This document shows positions 44,670 through 58,800 of a stretch of 64,000 bases of DNA, one piece after another. The notes beneath the pieces were generated by a model. The model did no database searches, was not told the DNA's origin, and saw nothing but the letters and a program-made list of their open reading frames with translations. Within the stretch, counting starts at the first letter, position 1, and every line of letters starts with the position of its first letter. The DNA lies in NCBI RefSeq assembly GCF_009870125.1, contig NC_046680.1:19425501-19489500 (forward strand). Direction: 5' to 3'. Both the position numbers and the translations under genes were made by a program. The stretch comes from Drosophila pseudoobscura (Eukaryota > Arthropoda > Insecta > Diptera > Drosophilidae).

Positions 44670-45544
44670 AAAGCTTGAATTTCTGTTTTGCTTTATTTAA
44701 ATATTCAATGAGACATTCTGAGTGGATCTGCTATTGAGGGGGCGTGGTCACAAACGGTAGTTTGCTGCATATATATGTATATATAGTATCTGCATGTAAT
44801 TGGATTCGTATTATAATTGGTGTAGACTATTTAGACGTCGGTTCGTATATATTGAAAAAGTTATCCATAGTTTACTTTCATAAAAGTTCAATTACATCAA
44901 TTACGGTTACGTTAATGTTAATTTACGATAGGTTGTGTTCATGTGGATGTGAGGGTTGGTGTGGATGTGGCTGTGTGGGGTTGTGTACTACATTAGGACA
45001 ATCTTTGTGGGTTGTCTGGCTAATATTAGTCAATTAAATAACTCAAGTTGGTTTTAGTTGTAGGCGGTACTTAGAGAAAACAATATTCGACTTAAACGCA
45101 ATCCTAAAAAACAAAATCAGTGCTGGCTCTTGGCTCTAAATCCTAAAGAATACGAAACTCATGAGTGCCTGTATGTGTGTGTGTTTGTGTGTGTGGGCTT
45201 GGGCGGGCCCTTGCATGAGTGTGTGAGCGTGGGCATGGCCCAGCAAACTTAATTGATAAACATTAAATAACATTTGGATTCAAATCTCGCATCCTCAGCA
45301 TAGGATCTAAGCATAAAAGACAAACTGCTCATCAAGCAAGAGCAGCAATACGCTCTCCTTACGATTACCCGCCCAACGCCACCTGCCCCTGGAGCAGCAA
45401 TTAGTGCCTAGTTCGTACATGGATTACACGCCCACGCCGCAGAGAGACTTGGCCGAGACTGCTGCTGGAACCCGCACCAGAGACAGAAGCAGATGAGGCT
45501 GAATCTGCAAATGAAGTGGGGGCAAGAGCAGGAGCGTCAGCCTA
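44670..45544 (-). other. twz: twz 3' UTR
   Basis: Noncoding downstream of the twz stop codon. TTTATT at 44692-44697 is AATAAA on the minus strand, predicting cleavage about 15-30 bases lower. Confidence 0.45.
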
Positions 45545-46812
45545 TCACATTGGAACGCGCCGCGCCAGCAGATACTCGGAGAACTGCTGCCCCCCGACAC
45601 TGGCCTCGACGGTGAAGCCTGCGTTGAGGAGTCGCGTCAGCACCTGGACTGAGTTCAGCTTGCAATAGCCATTCAGGGGGAAGCGGATGATTTGCCCCCA
45701 GTCGCCCTGGTTCCAGGAGACGCCGCTGCGACTCGACTGTGTCGCCTGGCTGGCCTCCGGGAAGAGTTCGTCGAGCAGAGCCCGTTCCGCCGACAGCATT
45801 ATGCGCTCGCCCAGGTCCGGCGAGATGTGCAGAGCCACGACCTCGTAATTGCAGTCCGGCGACGCGCTGGTCCGCGGGCTTGTCTTAATGTGGCGTGCTG
45901 GTGGAGTGGGTGGCGCCACCAAATAGTTCCCATTGCGTACACGATCCTTGCGCATGCTCTCCAGCTGCTTAATCATCGCTGCAGGCGCCAGCATCATCCA
46001 GACAGAGGAAGAGACAGCGAGTAAGAGGGGAAAAACGCAAATTAGCTCCCTATAAACGTAGGAGGAGACAACGATGGTCGGGTATGAGTACTTACGCTCC
46101 ACTTCGTAGTAGCGGGCCTCCTCTAGTAGCAGCTCCAGATCGGGAAAGTCCTCGGCAACCAGAAGTCTTGAGTTTCTCATAAAGTTCAGAATGTGACGGA
46201 ACATGCCACCGTCGCGATCTATGAAGTAGTGCTGCTTCAGCGAGTCCAGCACAATCGGGATTTGGCCATTGAAGAGCTTGGCCAGTTTTGACTCTGGATA
46301 CTTGGTGAGCGTCTCCAGGGAGCTGGTGTAGATGGTCCCGCCCACGTCGATGTGTACGGGAGCCGTGTAGCGGGAGGCGGCCGCCACGCAGGGTATGCCG
46401 GTGATGGGCTTGTGGTTTCCGTGCATATAGGAACTGGCCCCCGCCGAGCCGGCGCCTCCGGCTGCAGCAGCTGCCACGGCGGCAGCAGCCGCCGCCGCCC
46501 CGGGCAGCCCCAGCGGCGTAACTGAGGAACTGGCAGGCGGCGTCGGTGTGGGCGAAGAGGAGTTTGAGATCGTTGGCGAGACGGTGGGCGAAGCGCTGCG
46601 GGCAAGACGAATTTACGAATTAACAATGAGTTTTGACCAAGGGGCTTTTGGGGGAATGTGGGGTCTGTGCTGTGTATTCATCACATTCGCAACGCTCATC
46701 AATATGCAAGGGCTCACCTGATTTTAATGTCGCTTCTGGCGTAAATGCGGCCCGTGGAAGACAAGTCGCGTGGCTCCAGGGCCTTGACATCTCTTTCGCG
46801 CTCTCGATCCAT
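45545..46812 (-). CDS. twz: twz (tiwaz, CG10440), KCTD1/KCTD15-type BTB protein
   Basis: The exons are 46812-46718, 46595-46096 and 45978-45545 on the minus strand: 1029 nt, 342 residues, all GT/AG and in phase. It starts MDRERERDVKALEPRDLSS, followed by a Ser/Thr/Pro- and Ala-rich disordered region. The BTB/T1 domain (about 112-199) begins PVHIDVGGTIYTSSLETL and includes FIDRDGGMFRHILNFMR. A KCTD15-like C-terminal domain follows (PMIKQLESMRKDRVRNG, SGVSWNQGDWGQIIRF) and the protein ends YLLARRVPM. Vertebrate KCTD15 and KCTD1 bind and repress AP-2; fly Tiwaz is reported to act with TfAP-2. Intron 2 (46095-45979, 117 nt) is open in frame, so retention would insert 39 residues. An acceptor at 46826-46828, just above the ATG, shows that a leader exon lies upstream. 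Confidence 0.93.
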
Positions 46813-46899
46813 ATCGCATTTTTTCCTGCAATTAGTTAATTATCCATCAAGAGATTAGCCAATAGATCGATTAGCATACTAGACGGATTAGACCCTCCT

Positions 46900-46900
<1 letters not shown>

Positions 46901-46933
<33 letters not shown>
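46901..46933. repeat. (CA)n microsatellite
   Basis: About sixteen CA units upstream of the twz coding start. Confidence 0.9.
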
Positions 46934-46935
<2 letters not shown>

Positions 46936-47100
46936 ACTCACACAGTAAAACTAATCATGAGAACCAATTTATCCCCCCACAAGACTGGACGCCAACAACG
47001 TTGAAGGACAGCAAACGTGACAACGAAAATGCAGCATCGCTTGCAGCTAAACAGCCATCCACAGGGCCAGTTCCATTCCCCCATAAAGGTTCACACACAG

Positions 47101-47108
<8 letters not shown>

Positions 47109-47133
<25 letters not shown>
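47109..47133. repeat. (GA)n microsatellite
   Basis: About twelve GA units followed by GATA-GAGA variants; a potential GAGA-factor site. Confidence 0.85.
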
Positions 47134-47139
<6 letters not shown>

Positions 47140-49427
47140 GATAGAGACAGGGCAGGGACAAACAGACAGACAGACAAAAGAGAGAGAGAGCGAGGGGTTT
47201 GGGGCCAAGTCAAGTTTGGATATATATTTCATATGGCCCATAGTCTTGGGCCGATTGTGTGGGAATATTTGGTTTTACATTGCGTTTCCATTGGGGCAAA
47301 CAGAGATCCCCCTCAGGGGATCGACTCTCCGCAGCTTCGGTCGTGGACAAGACAAAATCGCCGCACCGCCATCGGTGGTGGAGGCGGGGCTCAGGGATGC
47401 AGTTAATGTTAACGGCCATCGAATGCATGGCTTTGGCCGTGGATGCTGTGTTTGCTGCCCCTGCTGTCGCTGTCGCTGCCGCTGCCGCTGCCGTCAGTTA
47501 GCCGCAAGTGTTGCGAGTCGATTTTCACACGAAAATCACATTGTTTGGTGCATCGTTATGGATGTGGGTGAGGGGGCGGTGAGGGGAGGTACAGTACAGT
47601 AGAGGCCATGTGGGACCGTGGCATGGGCACACTAATTATGATGTGTCAGTTGAATGCGTGCCACTCGACGTATACCCAATGTTGCGGCTGCCTTCCTGCT
47701 GCCCCACCCCCACCTAAACGAAGTCAACAACAATTACCAAGTGGCCTTTAGAGTGTATCTGTATCTATGCATATGGCTAACCTTACTCGTGCAGCTGCCT
47801 CCACATCACATCATCATCATCAGTTCTATCGGGATCAGTTTCAGTTTCCCGACTCTCCAGAGAAAGAGACATAAATTAATAAAACTGAATCCGACGGGGC
47901 ACTCGTCGCATGACGAATGTGCTCATGTTTTTTGCACATTAGCCGAGCCCCAGACTGATGGACGGATATAGCGATGCTCACTCCGCTTTCGAATGCAAGT
48001 ACTAACTAAAAAATATTGAACGGGTTACCACAGTTTTCTTGTTTATTTGGCGACAGGTTATGGAAAGAAACAGACAAGAGTTGCGTATTCTATGGAGTTG
48101 CGGAAATTCTATAAATGGAAAAGCTAACAGAAATATTCCCTTACCAATAAAGAAGTACATCTATAAAATACATGCTCCCCTTTGCCCATTCATTCTCTGC
48201 CGAAGAGCATCCGATCTTCGCCCTGTTCTATCTTCGCTTCATCTGGCATCTATCCCAAGCAAGTTGGCTTTTTTTTAAATGTTTGAAGCCCCACGGCTCT
48301 CCGACTGGATCTGGGGCTGTGGCTGTTTCTGTGGCTCGGGCTAGGGTTGGAGCGGGGGTTGGGTAATTACGATTTGATTAACTTTAACTACATGAACATT
48401 CAAATGCGAATGGGTATGCGAGGGGGACGGCAGGTGCGGTACCGATGGTAAAACACGAATGGGACTCTTTCACAGAGAGAGAGATAGAGAGAGAGAGCCA
48501 GAGGAGAGGAGAATAAATAGTGGGGTTACTGCAAATAAAAACCAAAAGCAAACCCGCAAAAAATTGTACAAAATAAATGTCTGCAAGGCATTCACATGGA
48601 AACCCCACTACAACTGCAAGGCAGCGGTGCGGGAGGGGTTTTATGGGAAGCAGAGGGGAGAAAATCCACAGAAATAAACTTGGGTTTTATTAATTTATAG
48701 CAATTATAAAGCGTGAGTAATGCGTTCAATCAAACATTGGATATTCGTTTATGGCAAAATGGCTTAATGGGTGCCCCAGTCTCGGCCCCTGCCCCATCAG
48801 CGTAAATATTCCTGCCCCAACAACCTGCCCTGCTCCAGCAGCTGCAGCAGCAGTTGCAGCCACAAAATATGCAATGCCATTGCCTGGCCTGGCCTCTTGT
48901 CACACACACAAACAATTCAATTTCAATTGCTTTGCGGCCCACTTGAGCAGGTGGAACAACAACGACATACACACACTCACATGTAGTGTGTGGCACACAC
49001 ACACACACCCACACACATGGACCTGTGGACACCCAGAGCCTAACGGTATTGTATATAAGACAAGCACTGCAGTTTGCATCCTATTCTAGTCCATTATCGC
49101 CCCCGGCGGTATCTTTTCTATGCCGTCTAGCAGCAGGATGAACAGAGCACAGATGCTGAGGCAGGCCCATGCGGCAAGGTAGAGGGGTTGGAGGACTGGG
49201 GCTGCAAAGGGGCGGAGTTGGCAGAGTTATTCGCAGCGCCTTTGGTTACACTTGAGCCGGAGTCGCTGCCGTAGCCGAGTCGAGACTGAGAGATGAGCGC
49301 GTGAGGCATCGCAGGCGCCACTAGCAGTCGTGAGCCCTAGTGTTTGCGTGAGTCACGCCCCCATCTCGGGGCCAAGATGAATTCTGAAGAGTTGCCTCTG
49401 CCGTTGCCATATTTGTCAGCCAACTTT

Positions 49428-49456
<29 letters not shown>
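49428..49456. repeat. Poly-C tract (29 bases)
   Basis: The longest homopolymer in the window. The true length may differ from the assembly; the G-rich strand could form a quadruplex. Confidence 0.9.
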
Positions 49457-49458
<2 letters not shown>

Positions 49459-52400
49459 GAGGACGGGCTTTCTGTGGCCATCATTTGACATCTTTCCGAA
49501 CCTGAAGATCTGCCTCGGAATCCGTCTCTGGTCTGGTTTTAATGGCAATGCCATTAACTCATGACTCTTGGCATTGCATATTCCTGGGAATATCTTCATC
49601 TTCTGGTTATCCTCCGTCCATTTCCACATGCATCAGCCACAGAAGACGACACACGGATACTAGAGGCTGGAGGTGGCAGTGGCAGTGGCAGTGCCACGCC
49701 GACTGAGCTTATTAGTTTGGCATTGTTCCGATTGAGGCGGCTTTCAGGCCGAATATCAGGTTGCCCCAGCTCTTCGGCTCCTCTTCTCCGGCTGATGCTT
49801 CGACCTGGCCTTGGCCCCGAGGCGAAACATTTTCGAAAAAGGAATTATGGACAAAAGTGGCCGTTGGCACATGCTCAATGCTCAATGCTCGATGCTCGAT
49901 GGTGAATCCTGCTGGGGGGAGGACATGGTCCTGCCCAGGCAATTCCCCAAACGACACGAATACGACCACGACTTGTGGTCCAGGGCTGCGTCGTCATCGC
50001 CAGAACAAAGTCCCTCCCAAAACCAGGACAAAAGCGAAAACAAAAGCCAAGAAATGAGCTAAAATGCACCCCACTCACAAACACAGATAAAGGTAGTGAT
50101 ACCCACATATACACACACACACAGATGAAGGTAGCAACACACACCTAGGCAGAGAGAGGATGAGGTCGCATCAGACGTTGACGACTGCGACTGTGACGCT
50201 GACTATGTAACCCTAGAAAATGTCCTGCGGCCAGCCAACCTTCCGCACACAAAGGCCAGACCAGACAGCGTGAGTGTCCCGGTTGCAAGAGGCAGCAAGA
50301 GAGAGGGACCAAGAATTAGAGAGAGAGAGAGAAGTAGCCGTGTGGCAACTGAGGCAGAGCGAGAGGAAGCGAAAAAGGGCAAAAGCTGACTAGGCCCCCG
50401 GCGATCGTTTGGAATTAGTGCGGAAATCATGGATGGATACGGAACGAAACCAAGCAAGGAAAGCAAGCCAAGCCGAGGTCCTGCTGCTGCTGCTGCTGCT
50501 ACAGCTCCTGCTCCTCCCAAGGCGTCGTACTACAGGCAAGTCCCGTCTATGTAGCTCGATGCGGGGGAATTCCAATCAATGGCCGCCACTCGGGCTGTGC
50601 CTCATTTGGCCGCCTGTGCTGGGGCTCCACTGTAGCCGAGTAAGGTGCTTGGTGTTTGGGATTGAAACTTGGGGTTTTCATCCCGCTTGTCCGCCTTCCG
50701 CTCTTCGCTCCTCCGCTGGTCCGTCGGTGTCCTCTAGGGCTTTGCTGGCTTTTACATGCGAGTCCATGCATGTGTGGGAGCCTCCTCATTCATTTATCCT
50801 TGCAACGCTAAGGGCAACGAGAGGAGAAGCCGAGCAGCAGGAGGAGTAAAAACAACAACAAGTGCAGGAATACAGGCAGTAACCACAGCGTCAAGGATAC
50901 TCCTCGCAACTCCCGCTCCGTTCGAACTCCAGCTTTGGGATAGGAAGGGCAGAACTTTTGCGATTGGTAGGTAAGTCTAGTCGTGTCCGTTCCTGGCTTT
51001 GGCTACCCTCTCTCACACAGACTCGAAACCCCTGCCACATGTGTCCATGTGTCTGTGCGGCTGCTCTGCCTGCATTTAAAGATATCATACCCAAAGTTCT
51101 TCTCGGTCTCACAGCCCCAATGCTCCCCAGGCATTGCTCCTCTCGAGAGGAGAACAAAAAATATATATAGAAAAATAAAAAAAAGCAAAACGAAAGTTTT
51201 CGAGGCAAAATCTTATCTCAATTTTAAAACGCTTGCGGCACAAGCTGTGCGACTCAGTCGACGGCTGTGTCTGCGTTAGCGTCAGCAGCGCTGCGTTGTT
51301 GCTGCAGCAGTGGATTCCACCTCGAAAGTTAATATGAAAACATTGAGAACCCTTCTCCGAGGCACAGCTTGTGCGTGTGTGTGCTCTATGAGAAGATTTA
51401 TCAAACTGCAACACTTGCAGCAGCATCAGTTGCAGCACGAGGAAGATTATGTTTGCGGGACGAGGCTAAAGCAGAAGGTTGCTGTGGGGGGAAGGGAGTG
51501 CCAATTAGGCAAAGAATTATTCATGGGGCGTAAAAGAACCAAAACTTACGACTCCAGGGAGAACCAGAGGGGGGGCGAGAGAGAGCCAGAGATAAGGGAA
51601 TGAGGAGCGTTTTGTGTACATAACCAAGATAAACATAAAGTTAACACACACACACAAACACACAGTAAAGAAGAGAGAGTGAGCAAGCGGCTGAGCGTGA
51701 GGCGAAAAATCGGCAAAATGACCCTGGGGCAGGTTGAGATGAAACCAATGCCTCCAGCGATGGGAATGCTTCCCCTCCGACATGACTGACTTTCGCCTCG
51801 CAGTTGGCCAAAACCAAAAATCAAAACGCTGATGAGCAGGCAAATGAAAAAGTTGGCCAGAGCCAAAGTAAAACACAAAAAGCCAGAACTAGGAGTCATC
51901 TCCCGCCTCTAGACGGGCTGCAGTGCCCGTTGCCACACACACACACACATACACACAACTTCTGCGCCCTCGTCGTCGTCGAAGTCGACGTCTTTCGCCC
52001 AAAGGGTGCAGGAACTGAGGCAGGAGTTGGAGCTGAAACTGGAGGAGATGGAGCTGTTCTGAAGCTTTAGCTGGAACTGCGGCATATGGGAAATCAGTCC
52101 ACGCTGCGCCCTGCGCCCTGTGCCCTGTGCCTTGCACTGTTGCTGCCGCTGCCGCTGCTACGAAAATTGTTAGCCAAAGTTGCTGAATGTGTGGGCCATG
52201 GCAAATTGTACAAATATATGCGAAATATATATAAGGGAGATATGTGTTTGTGTGCGAGTGTGTGTGTTTGTGTGAGTAGAAACGAAGTCTGGGGAAAAGT
52301 TGAGTGAGTGAGTAACTGGAGTCCCGGCATACACTGAAGCAGCAGATATTAAAACGCTGCAAGGCTTTCAAAAATAAACTTTGAAAAATTTATTAGAAAA

Positions 52401-55400
52401 TATTAAATAAAAACGACGATTGCGCTGCATATGGCTCACTCAGCATCAGCATCAGCAGGGCCAGATGGATGAGGAGGGGGCTCTACATATGCAGAGCAAA
52501 CATTACTCAGGCAACTCGCTAGCTGGCAGACGACTCCCGGCACATGCCACATGCCACATGGCACAGGGCACAGAGTGGAAAAATTGTACTAGCAGCAAGA
52601 ACAACAGCAGCAGCACGACGACGACGAGGATGACAAGGAAAACATAAATATATTCAGAGGAGCGTATAATACTATACGAGTGTGCATATGTATCTGACGG
52701 GTGACGGGCATAGGAGTGTGTATATGTACCTCCACCTTGAGATATCATGTTTTTATTTCTGCTAAATTCGAAAATTGAATTGTAAGTCAAAAGCGCAAAG
52801 GATAACGCAGGGAAAACGTTGCAAAATTTCCGTAAAAGCAAACATTGCGCATACGCAGCGTTGTGCTATGTGATGGATGAAATGGTTATTGCAGCAGTAG
52901 CAGGAGAGGAGGGGGGAGATGAAACAGAGGGGGAGCAATGGAGCTGCAGTCCCAGTGATTGCCTGTGATACTTAATCAAGTGTACATAATAATTACCAGC
53001 CAAATTTCCGCTTGAACAGAGCTCAAACAATGATGCAGCCATTCGAGTCCGAAACCATTCAGATATCCTCTCGAGTCCTGCAACTGGCAGTGGCAAAGGC
53101 AGAGGCAGAGGCAGGCCTAATTGGTGCAATTTGAGTACCGCATATCGAAGCCAGTAGCCGCAGCCGCAGCCGCAGCCACAGCGCCAGATGCAGATGCAAC
53201 ACAAAAGCAACCAAAACAATATGCACTTGCCGTTTTCAATGGCAGCGACGGCAGGTGCAGCACCCATAGAATTCGGGTACACAAGAGGGTACTCCAAGGG
53301 CATGCACGAACTGCGAATAGGAGGTGATTACATGTGGGATTCAGGGTAAAGGAAGTATTAGTGGAAGCAGATGATTGAAGTTCATTTTACACTCCGCTAC
53401 ATGAAGAGTGATCTGTAGAGTGATTAGATGTATTAATACAGATTTAGGAAACTAGCAATTAACAACGAATCAATCAAGGGAGTAGCTACGAATATTTCAG
53501 GCATTGACTAGCGAAAAAATAACATAACTTTAAATGGAATTAAATTGTTAATCTTAGTGTTCCCCTGACCTACGTACACTGATTGGAACACTATCAGAAG
53601 TTCTCAAGGAGATCAATTAACACATCAACCATCTCCATTAACAGGACAATCGATAGTCGTGGCTCCACATTGAAGAGTTGCATTCTGCTGAGTGGCAAAT
53701 TGCTGCGCTATGTTGATGCTGGTAATGATGCCGAATTGCAGCTTAATTAACACACAGCGTGTTAAAAGCTTTTGTGCTCCTGCTGTAGCGCAGACCTTCG
53801 ACGGACAGGCAGCCATTCAAATCCAGCCACAGCCGCAGTCGCAGTCGCAGTCGTAGCCTTTGACTATTGGCACGTAATGGAAATCACTTTGCCACCGGAG
53901 AAGAAGCAGAGGCAGCATCGGGGAGGCACAAAGAGGCAGTGGCAGGAACAGTAGCAGTAGCGGTGGCAGGTATAGACCATGTAAACGCGAATCCAAGTAG
54001 CTGAAGCCTGAATCCGCAGAATGAAAACAAATTAGCTGCTGAAGCCGCAGTGGAGCAGGAGGCACCCGGCTCTGCCCGACAATTGGCGGGAAGAGAAGGA
54101 AAAGCAGGAGGAAGAGGCCTTGCCTGCCGCGAATTGTGGCACAGCCAAGCAAGCAAACAGACAAACAAACGAGACTTTGACTGCGACTCCGCCTCTCGCA
54201 CATGTCGAGGGCACTTTTTGTGGCAGGCATGCAAAAAGCAAAGGGAAACGAGCACAAGATGAAACCAAAACCAAAACCAAAAACCAGTTGCTTCCACACG
54301 AGGCACGAGACACAGCCGCTGAGAGAGAAAGAGAGATAGTGTGAGCGAGAGGGAAGACAAGCGAAGGTCGCTCCTTGCTCCTCCCCCTTCTGTCGGCTTC
54401 GCTATTTGAATACGATTCCGCAGAATGCAGCTCTCTCGCTTTGAACTTTGCCTCATGACTTGGCTCCGGCTCAATGGACGGACAGACGGAAGGACGGAGG
54501 ACCGTCGATTCCCTTGCTAAACAAAAATTTGCTGTGCTGTATGTACTCTGCCCCGGGGGTCATCTTTTGGCCGCTTAGTTTTCGACCAGCCACAATACAA
54601 CCGACCAACCGGTCACAGCTGCCTCAGCTCCATCCCCCCCATCCCCCGTTCCCATTCCCTGCTCCATCCCCTACCTCCATCTGCCACAGCACCATCGTAT
54701 TTTATAGCCTTTAAGGTAGGAAAAATAATGCGACTCGTTCTCGTCTGCACACATAACTCAGCCGCGGGCTAAGGTTGCCCAAAAGCGCCTCCGGGGGATT
54801 GGGTATGATTTTTTCGCCCCTCTCCCTCGGAGACCCTCCCCTCTCCACTCCACTCCACTCCACTCCTCTTCTCTTCTTACTTTTGTTTATTTCTCCTTTG
54901 GTGCGGGCACAGAGAGCACTTGAGGCGCATAATTTTTTTTTTAAAACAGTCTTCGTTTATGGCGCACAATTTCTGACTTGGCATGTGGGAGAGACGAAAA
55001 TCAGCTGCCTCCGGCATTTTTGGCCAAAACCAAACGAACAACAGCAGGGGCAACACCGGGGTAGGGCAAGGGAACAGGTCTGGTAGCATGCAACTTGGAC
55101 TGTAGACGCTGTTGTTGCGGTTGTTGTGTGTCAAAAATTCGTTTATTACAGAATCTTTTTTAAACTAATTTATTGGCCAGCAGCTTCGAGGCGGTCTGGG
55201 ATTTTGTTGGCAGCGGATGAAGGGTTTTTGCTCACCGTTTGGGGCAGGAGGAATCCACCGTCAACGGTGATCGTTGATCCAATGCAACAAACGGAGTCCT
55301 GTGCGGGGGAGAGAAATCGAAAGAGATGTATAAGTGACATGTTAGGAATGTTAGGAACTGTTAAGAGTAAGAGTGATCTTTCGCATGGCACTAGAGGATC

Positions 55401-55864
55401 TCCAAAGAAACATCCAAACAAGAAAGCATTCTCTTTCTTCTTTCACATAATAATTAATTAAATTAAATGCTTTCTAATAATGTCTAGAACCAATGAAAAT
55501 TATAACGTTCGTGATCATCATCTGGGGTTATTGATAGATATTGAACAGACAGATGTTTATGATATATGGAACTCACAAAAAAGTCGGTATATTTAGGAAA
55601 TGCACTTTAACTATTTTTTATTACAACGCGCGCGCAGACAATAGATTTTGGCCTCCAATATGGATCTGTAGATCGTGCTGGTCTCGTCTCTGGCTTCTGA
55701 ATAAACGTTGATGATATATGTATCAAATAAGCGCGCGAAGCCGCAAACACACTGCCACACGCTATCTCTCGCTTAAATGTTTACTTCCGTTTCCGCTTGG
55801 GGCGAACGCGAAACCGTTTGAATGTAGCCGCTGGTGTTTCCTATTTTCGAGCGCTTTACCTTAC

Positions 55865-56150
55865 TTGCATTCGCGGCTGTTCGTTATTTTCTGAATTCAG
55901 AAACAAATTCTATCTTTGCTGTTCCGCGGCCCAAACATGTTTGATTCATGTTCACGAGTTTCGGAGCGGCAAGGCCGGTTGCTGCTCGGCTCGACCGGGT
56001 TGCGTTCGAGCTCGAGTTTGAGTTCGAGTTCGAGTTGCGCCCCGCCGCCCCGTGCGGGTGGAGTTCTGTGGCGTCTTCTCTACGGTGTTCGTTTAGCAAA
56101 GAGACGACCTTGAGGGAGAGCGAGCGAGAGAGAGAGAGAGAGAATGTTTC
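55865..56150 (-). promoter_or_regulatory. twz: Probable distal 5' exon and promoter of twz
   Basis: This is a CpG-dense island in a CpG-poor neighbourhood. On the minus strand it reads toward a consensus donor (ATGCAA before GTAAGG, 55865/55864) that would pair with the acceptor above the twz ATG. GA-rich sequence (56111-56142) flanks the upstream side, as in many fly developmental promoters. A short upstream ORF (MNQTCLGRGTAKIEF...) lies inside. This is inference without transcript evidence. Confidence 0.4.
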
Positions 56151-58729
56151 CACTATGTCTGCGTGAGTGTGTGTTTGTGTGTGTGAGTGTGAGTGCTGCG
56201 TGCGAACGTTTAATAGTCTATTTCCGGTTTAAGTGCTGCCACTGTTCTCGCTGTTGTGGCCTGCAACATAAGCCGATGTGGCAATTAACATGGTAACTGT
56301 AAATAGAACAATTGGCCTGGCTTACAAATCGTTGAATGGATTAAAATCGAGTGCGATTGTGCGCGTGTCTATGTGAGTGGGAGGACAATGCATGAGGCAG
56401 GGACACATCTGATGGATGCATGGATGGATGATATATGTACAATGCACCTACATATATACCCATTTCCAATAATTGTAAATATCAAAGCCTGATGCGTGTT
56501 TGTTTGTGTCTGTGTGACACTCTTTCTATGTACTTTTGCCTGTGTATGGGTGTGAGTGCGAGTGTGTGCTTCTGTTAATGACAAAGCATAGAACGCTGGG
56601 GCCGCCGGCCAAACGAAATGAAACTTTGTGCGGCATCAGCTCCAGAGACTTTGAAGCAGAAGAAGCAGCACCAGCAGCACCGGCACCGGCACGAAGAACG
56701 GGGCAACAGCCAACGGCGCCCGGGGGCACAAAACGAGCGACGACTGCGACGACGAGGACGGAGGCAGCTGAAATATTTTGTTGCCCCCCGGCAATGCAAA
56801 GAAAAACTTGTGATAAATATGCCCCAGGCCATGTTTCAAAACACAGCCAGAGAGCAAGGAGGGAGAAGTAGAGACAGGCAGGGTAGAGAGAGAAACAGAG
56901 GGAGAGAGCGAGAGAGCGAGAGAGAGCGTTGGACAATGAGCGGGGTAGTGGGAGTACTCCGAGGCCTGCAGTTAGGCAGCCTGTAATTGAAATGAGTGCA
57001 AACTCTTGCCCAAAGACCCACCTATAAATGTACCCACATCCCCACAACGCCCATGGACCACCCACTCGTCTTCCTGCTACCCCCTCCCCCCACTCAGCCC
57101 ACTCTTGCAGCACTGTCGCATCATTTTTCATTGGCAATTGTTTGGTTGCATCTCCCCGGGTCACATTCATTTCGTAGTATATGCACCGCTCCGTCATAAT
57201 ATTCCACTATTTGCCCACCGCTGCCGTGACAGCTGCTGCATCGCTCGCGCTCGTGATCCATCCCAGAGATGGTCGCGTGACACGCGGCAATCCCCTCTGG
57301 GGCAGACTCCCGTTAGTTCGTCCCTCACGCTGCCATATCCATCTCCCGTGCCCACTGACATTTCAATTTTTCATATTTTATCAGCGACTTCAGCCCACGA
57401 CGAGTGGAAATTGTTGCAATTTTATCGCTCATTTCACTCATTCAGCCTGGCTGGAGGGTTGAGGGACGAGGGGGTGAAGGTAGGGGGGCGGGTCTTTTAT
57501 TGTTTCAAGCGTGAGCTCGTGGGTGGGGGCGAGAGTGGAGTTGTCGTATGGCATGGGCATGGGCATGGGTCTCCTTTTTATTTTGATGTCGCTTTGGGTT
57601 TTTGCCATTTTAAATATTTTTTTAATCACAAGCTCACGCATACACTCACTCAGCTCCCCCGCACATACCCACACACACACAGACAGGCATGTATACGGTC
57701 ACTCACACATAAAGACTGATGTATGTATGTATGTATGTACATACGTCTCATACATATGGCAATACCAATATTTCAAGCCAATTTGCTGCAGTTAGCCGCG
57801 AGCGGACTGCCAACAAAATAATTCGACAAAATGTGTGCGGCGCGCTTTATGCTTTATTGTTTGGATCGCCCGAGGGGGTCACAGAGAAAGAGCGGGTCTC
57901 TGCGAAGGGGGGATGGGAGCAGAGCAAAGCTGCTGCATCTGCAGGACTCCATTATGCACATATGTATGTATGTACGTACATATGCATGGGTATGTGTGTG
58001 TGTGTATGACATGATTATACGTATGCTCGGGGATCAGCGAAAGAGTGCAGAAATCAACGGCGACATTTCATATCCCACTGCGGTTTGTAATAATTTGTTG
58101 ATGGCTTTTTTAAAGTAACCCATCAACCGTCCGTATATGCCATACAGTTGCATATTTATTCATGACTTGTGCATTTGCGTGTTAATCAATATGCAGGGGG
58201 GTATGAGGAGGCCGGAGTATCTGCAAACAAACATTTAAATGCCAACGCATATGCTGGGAATATCGGCCCCGTGCCCCGTGCCCCAGCCTACACCCACTCT
58301 CCTCGACAACATCAGAACATCATCAGCATCATTATTGTGACTTTTTATTATTACTATTATTAATATGAATGTGTTTGGCTGTGCACACAGAACATCGCTC
58401 ACACGAACCGCATAGATACCGCTCATCAGAGGGAAGCTATGTGTTTTTTAAACAAGTAAAAAGTTTCTTAAGTCAATAGTTCGACTACGGGATATCCCTT
58501 TTACTGCTAGCAGCTAGTGAACTCTGTGACAATGAGGAAAGCTAAAGGTGAACATTTTCATACTAACCAGCGACTTGTTTTCTTCCTTATTCTGGTTGCA
58601 AATGTGGCTACCACTGGTCTCCAGTGGGTCCTTCTTCCCCAGATCTTATAGTTCTCTAACATCCAGCTATCTGGCAATACTATCCGAAGGAATTTCCGCC
58701 CTGCCTTTGCAATTATTTACACGAATGCA

Positions 58730-58800
58730 ATATACCCTGGTTTTTGCACAGAGTTAAGGGGTATAAATATATATACATACATATATGTATATTGTATATA
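58730..58800 (+). mobile_element. Possible DINE-1-like scrap
   Basis: ATATACCCTGG, a short interval, then AGGGGTATAAATATATATAC resembles the stem region of a DINE-1 element. It is too short to be sure. Confidence 0.22.

Larger units (their letters stand above)
46826..55864 (-). other. twz: Probable long 5' UTR intron of twz; no coding sequence found
   Basis: About 9 kb without a convincing gene. The minus strand has an acceptor at 46828-46826 and a strong donor (AA before GTAAGG) at 55864, which makes one large leader intron the simplest reading. It holds (CA)n at 46901, (GA)n at 47109, a 29-base poly-C at 49428 and many short simple repeats. Confidence 0.4.

Noticed and set aside
50409..50849. 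146-codon plus-strand ORF
   Set aside because: Leu run from a CTG repeat and otherwise random composition; not spliced to anything recognisable.
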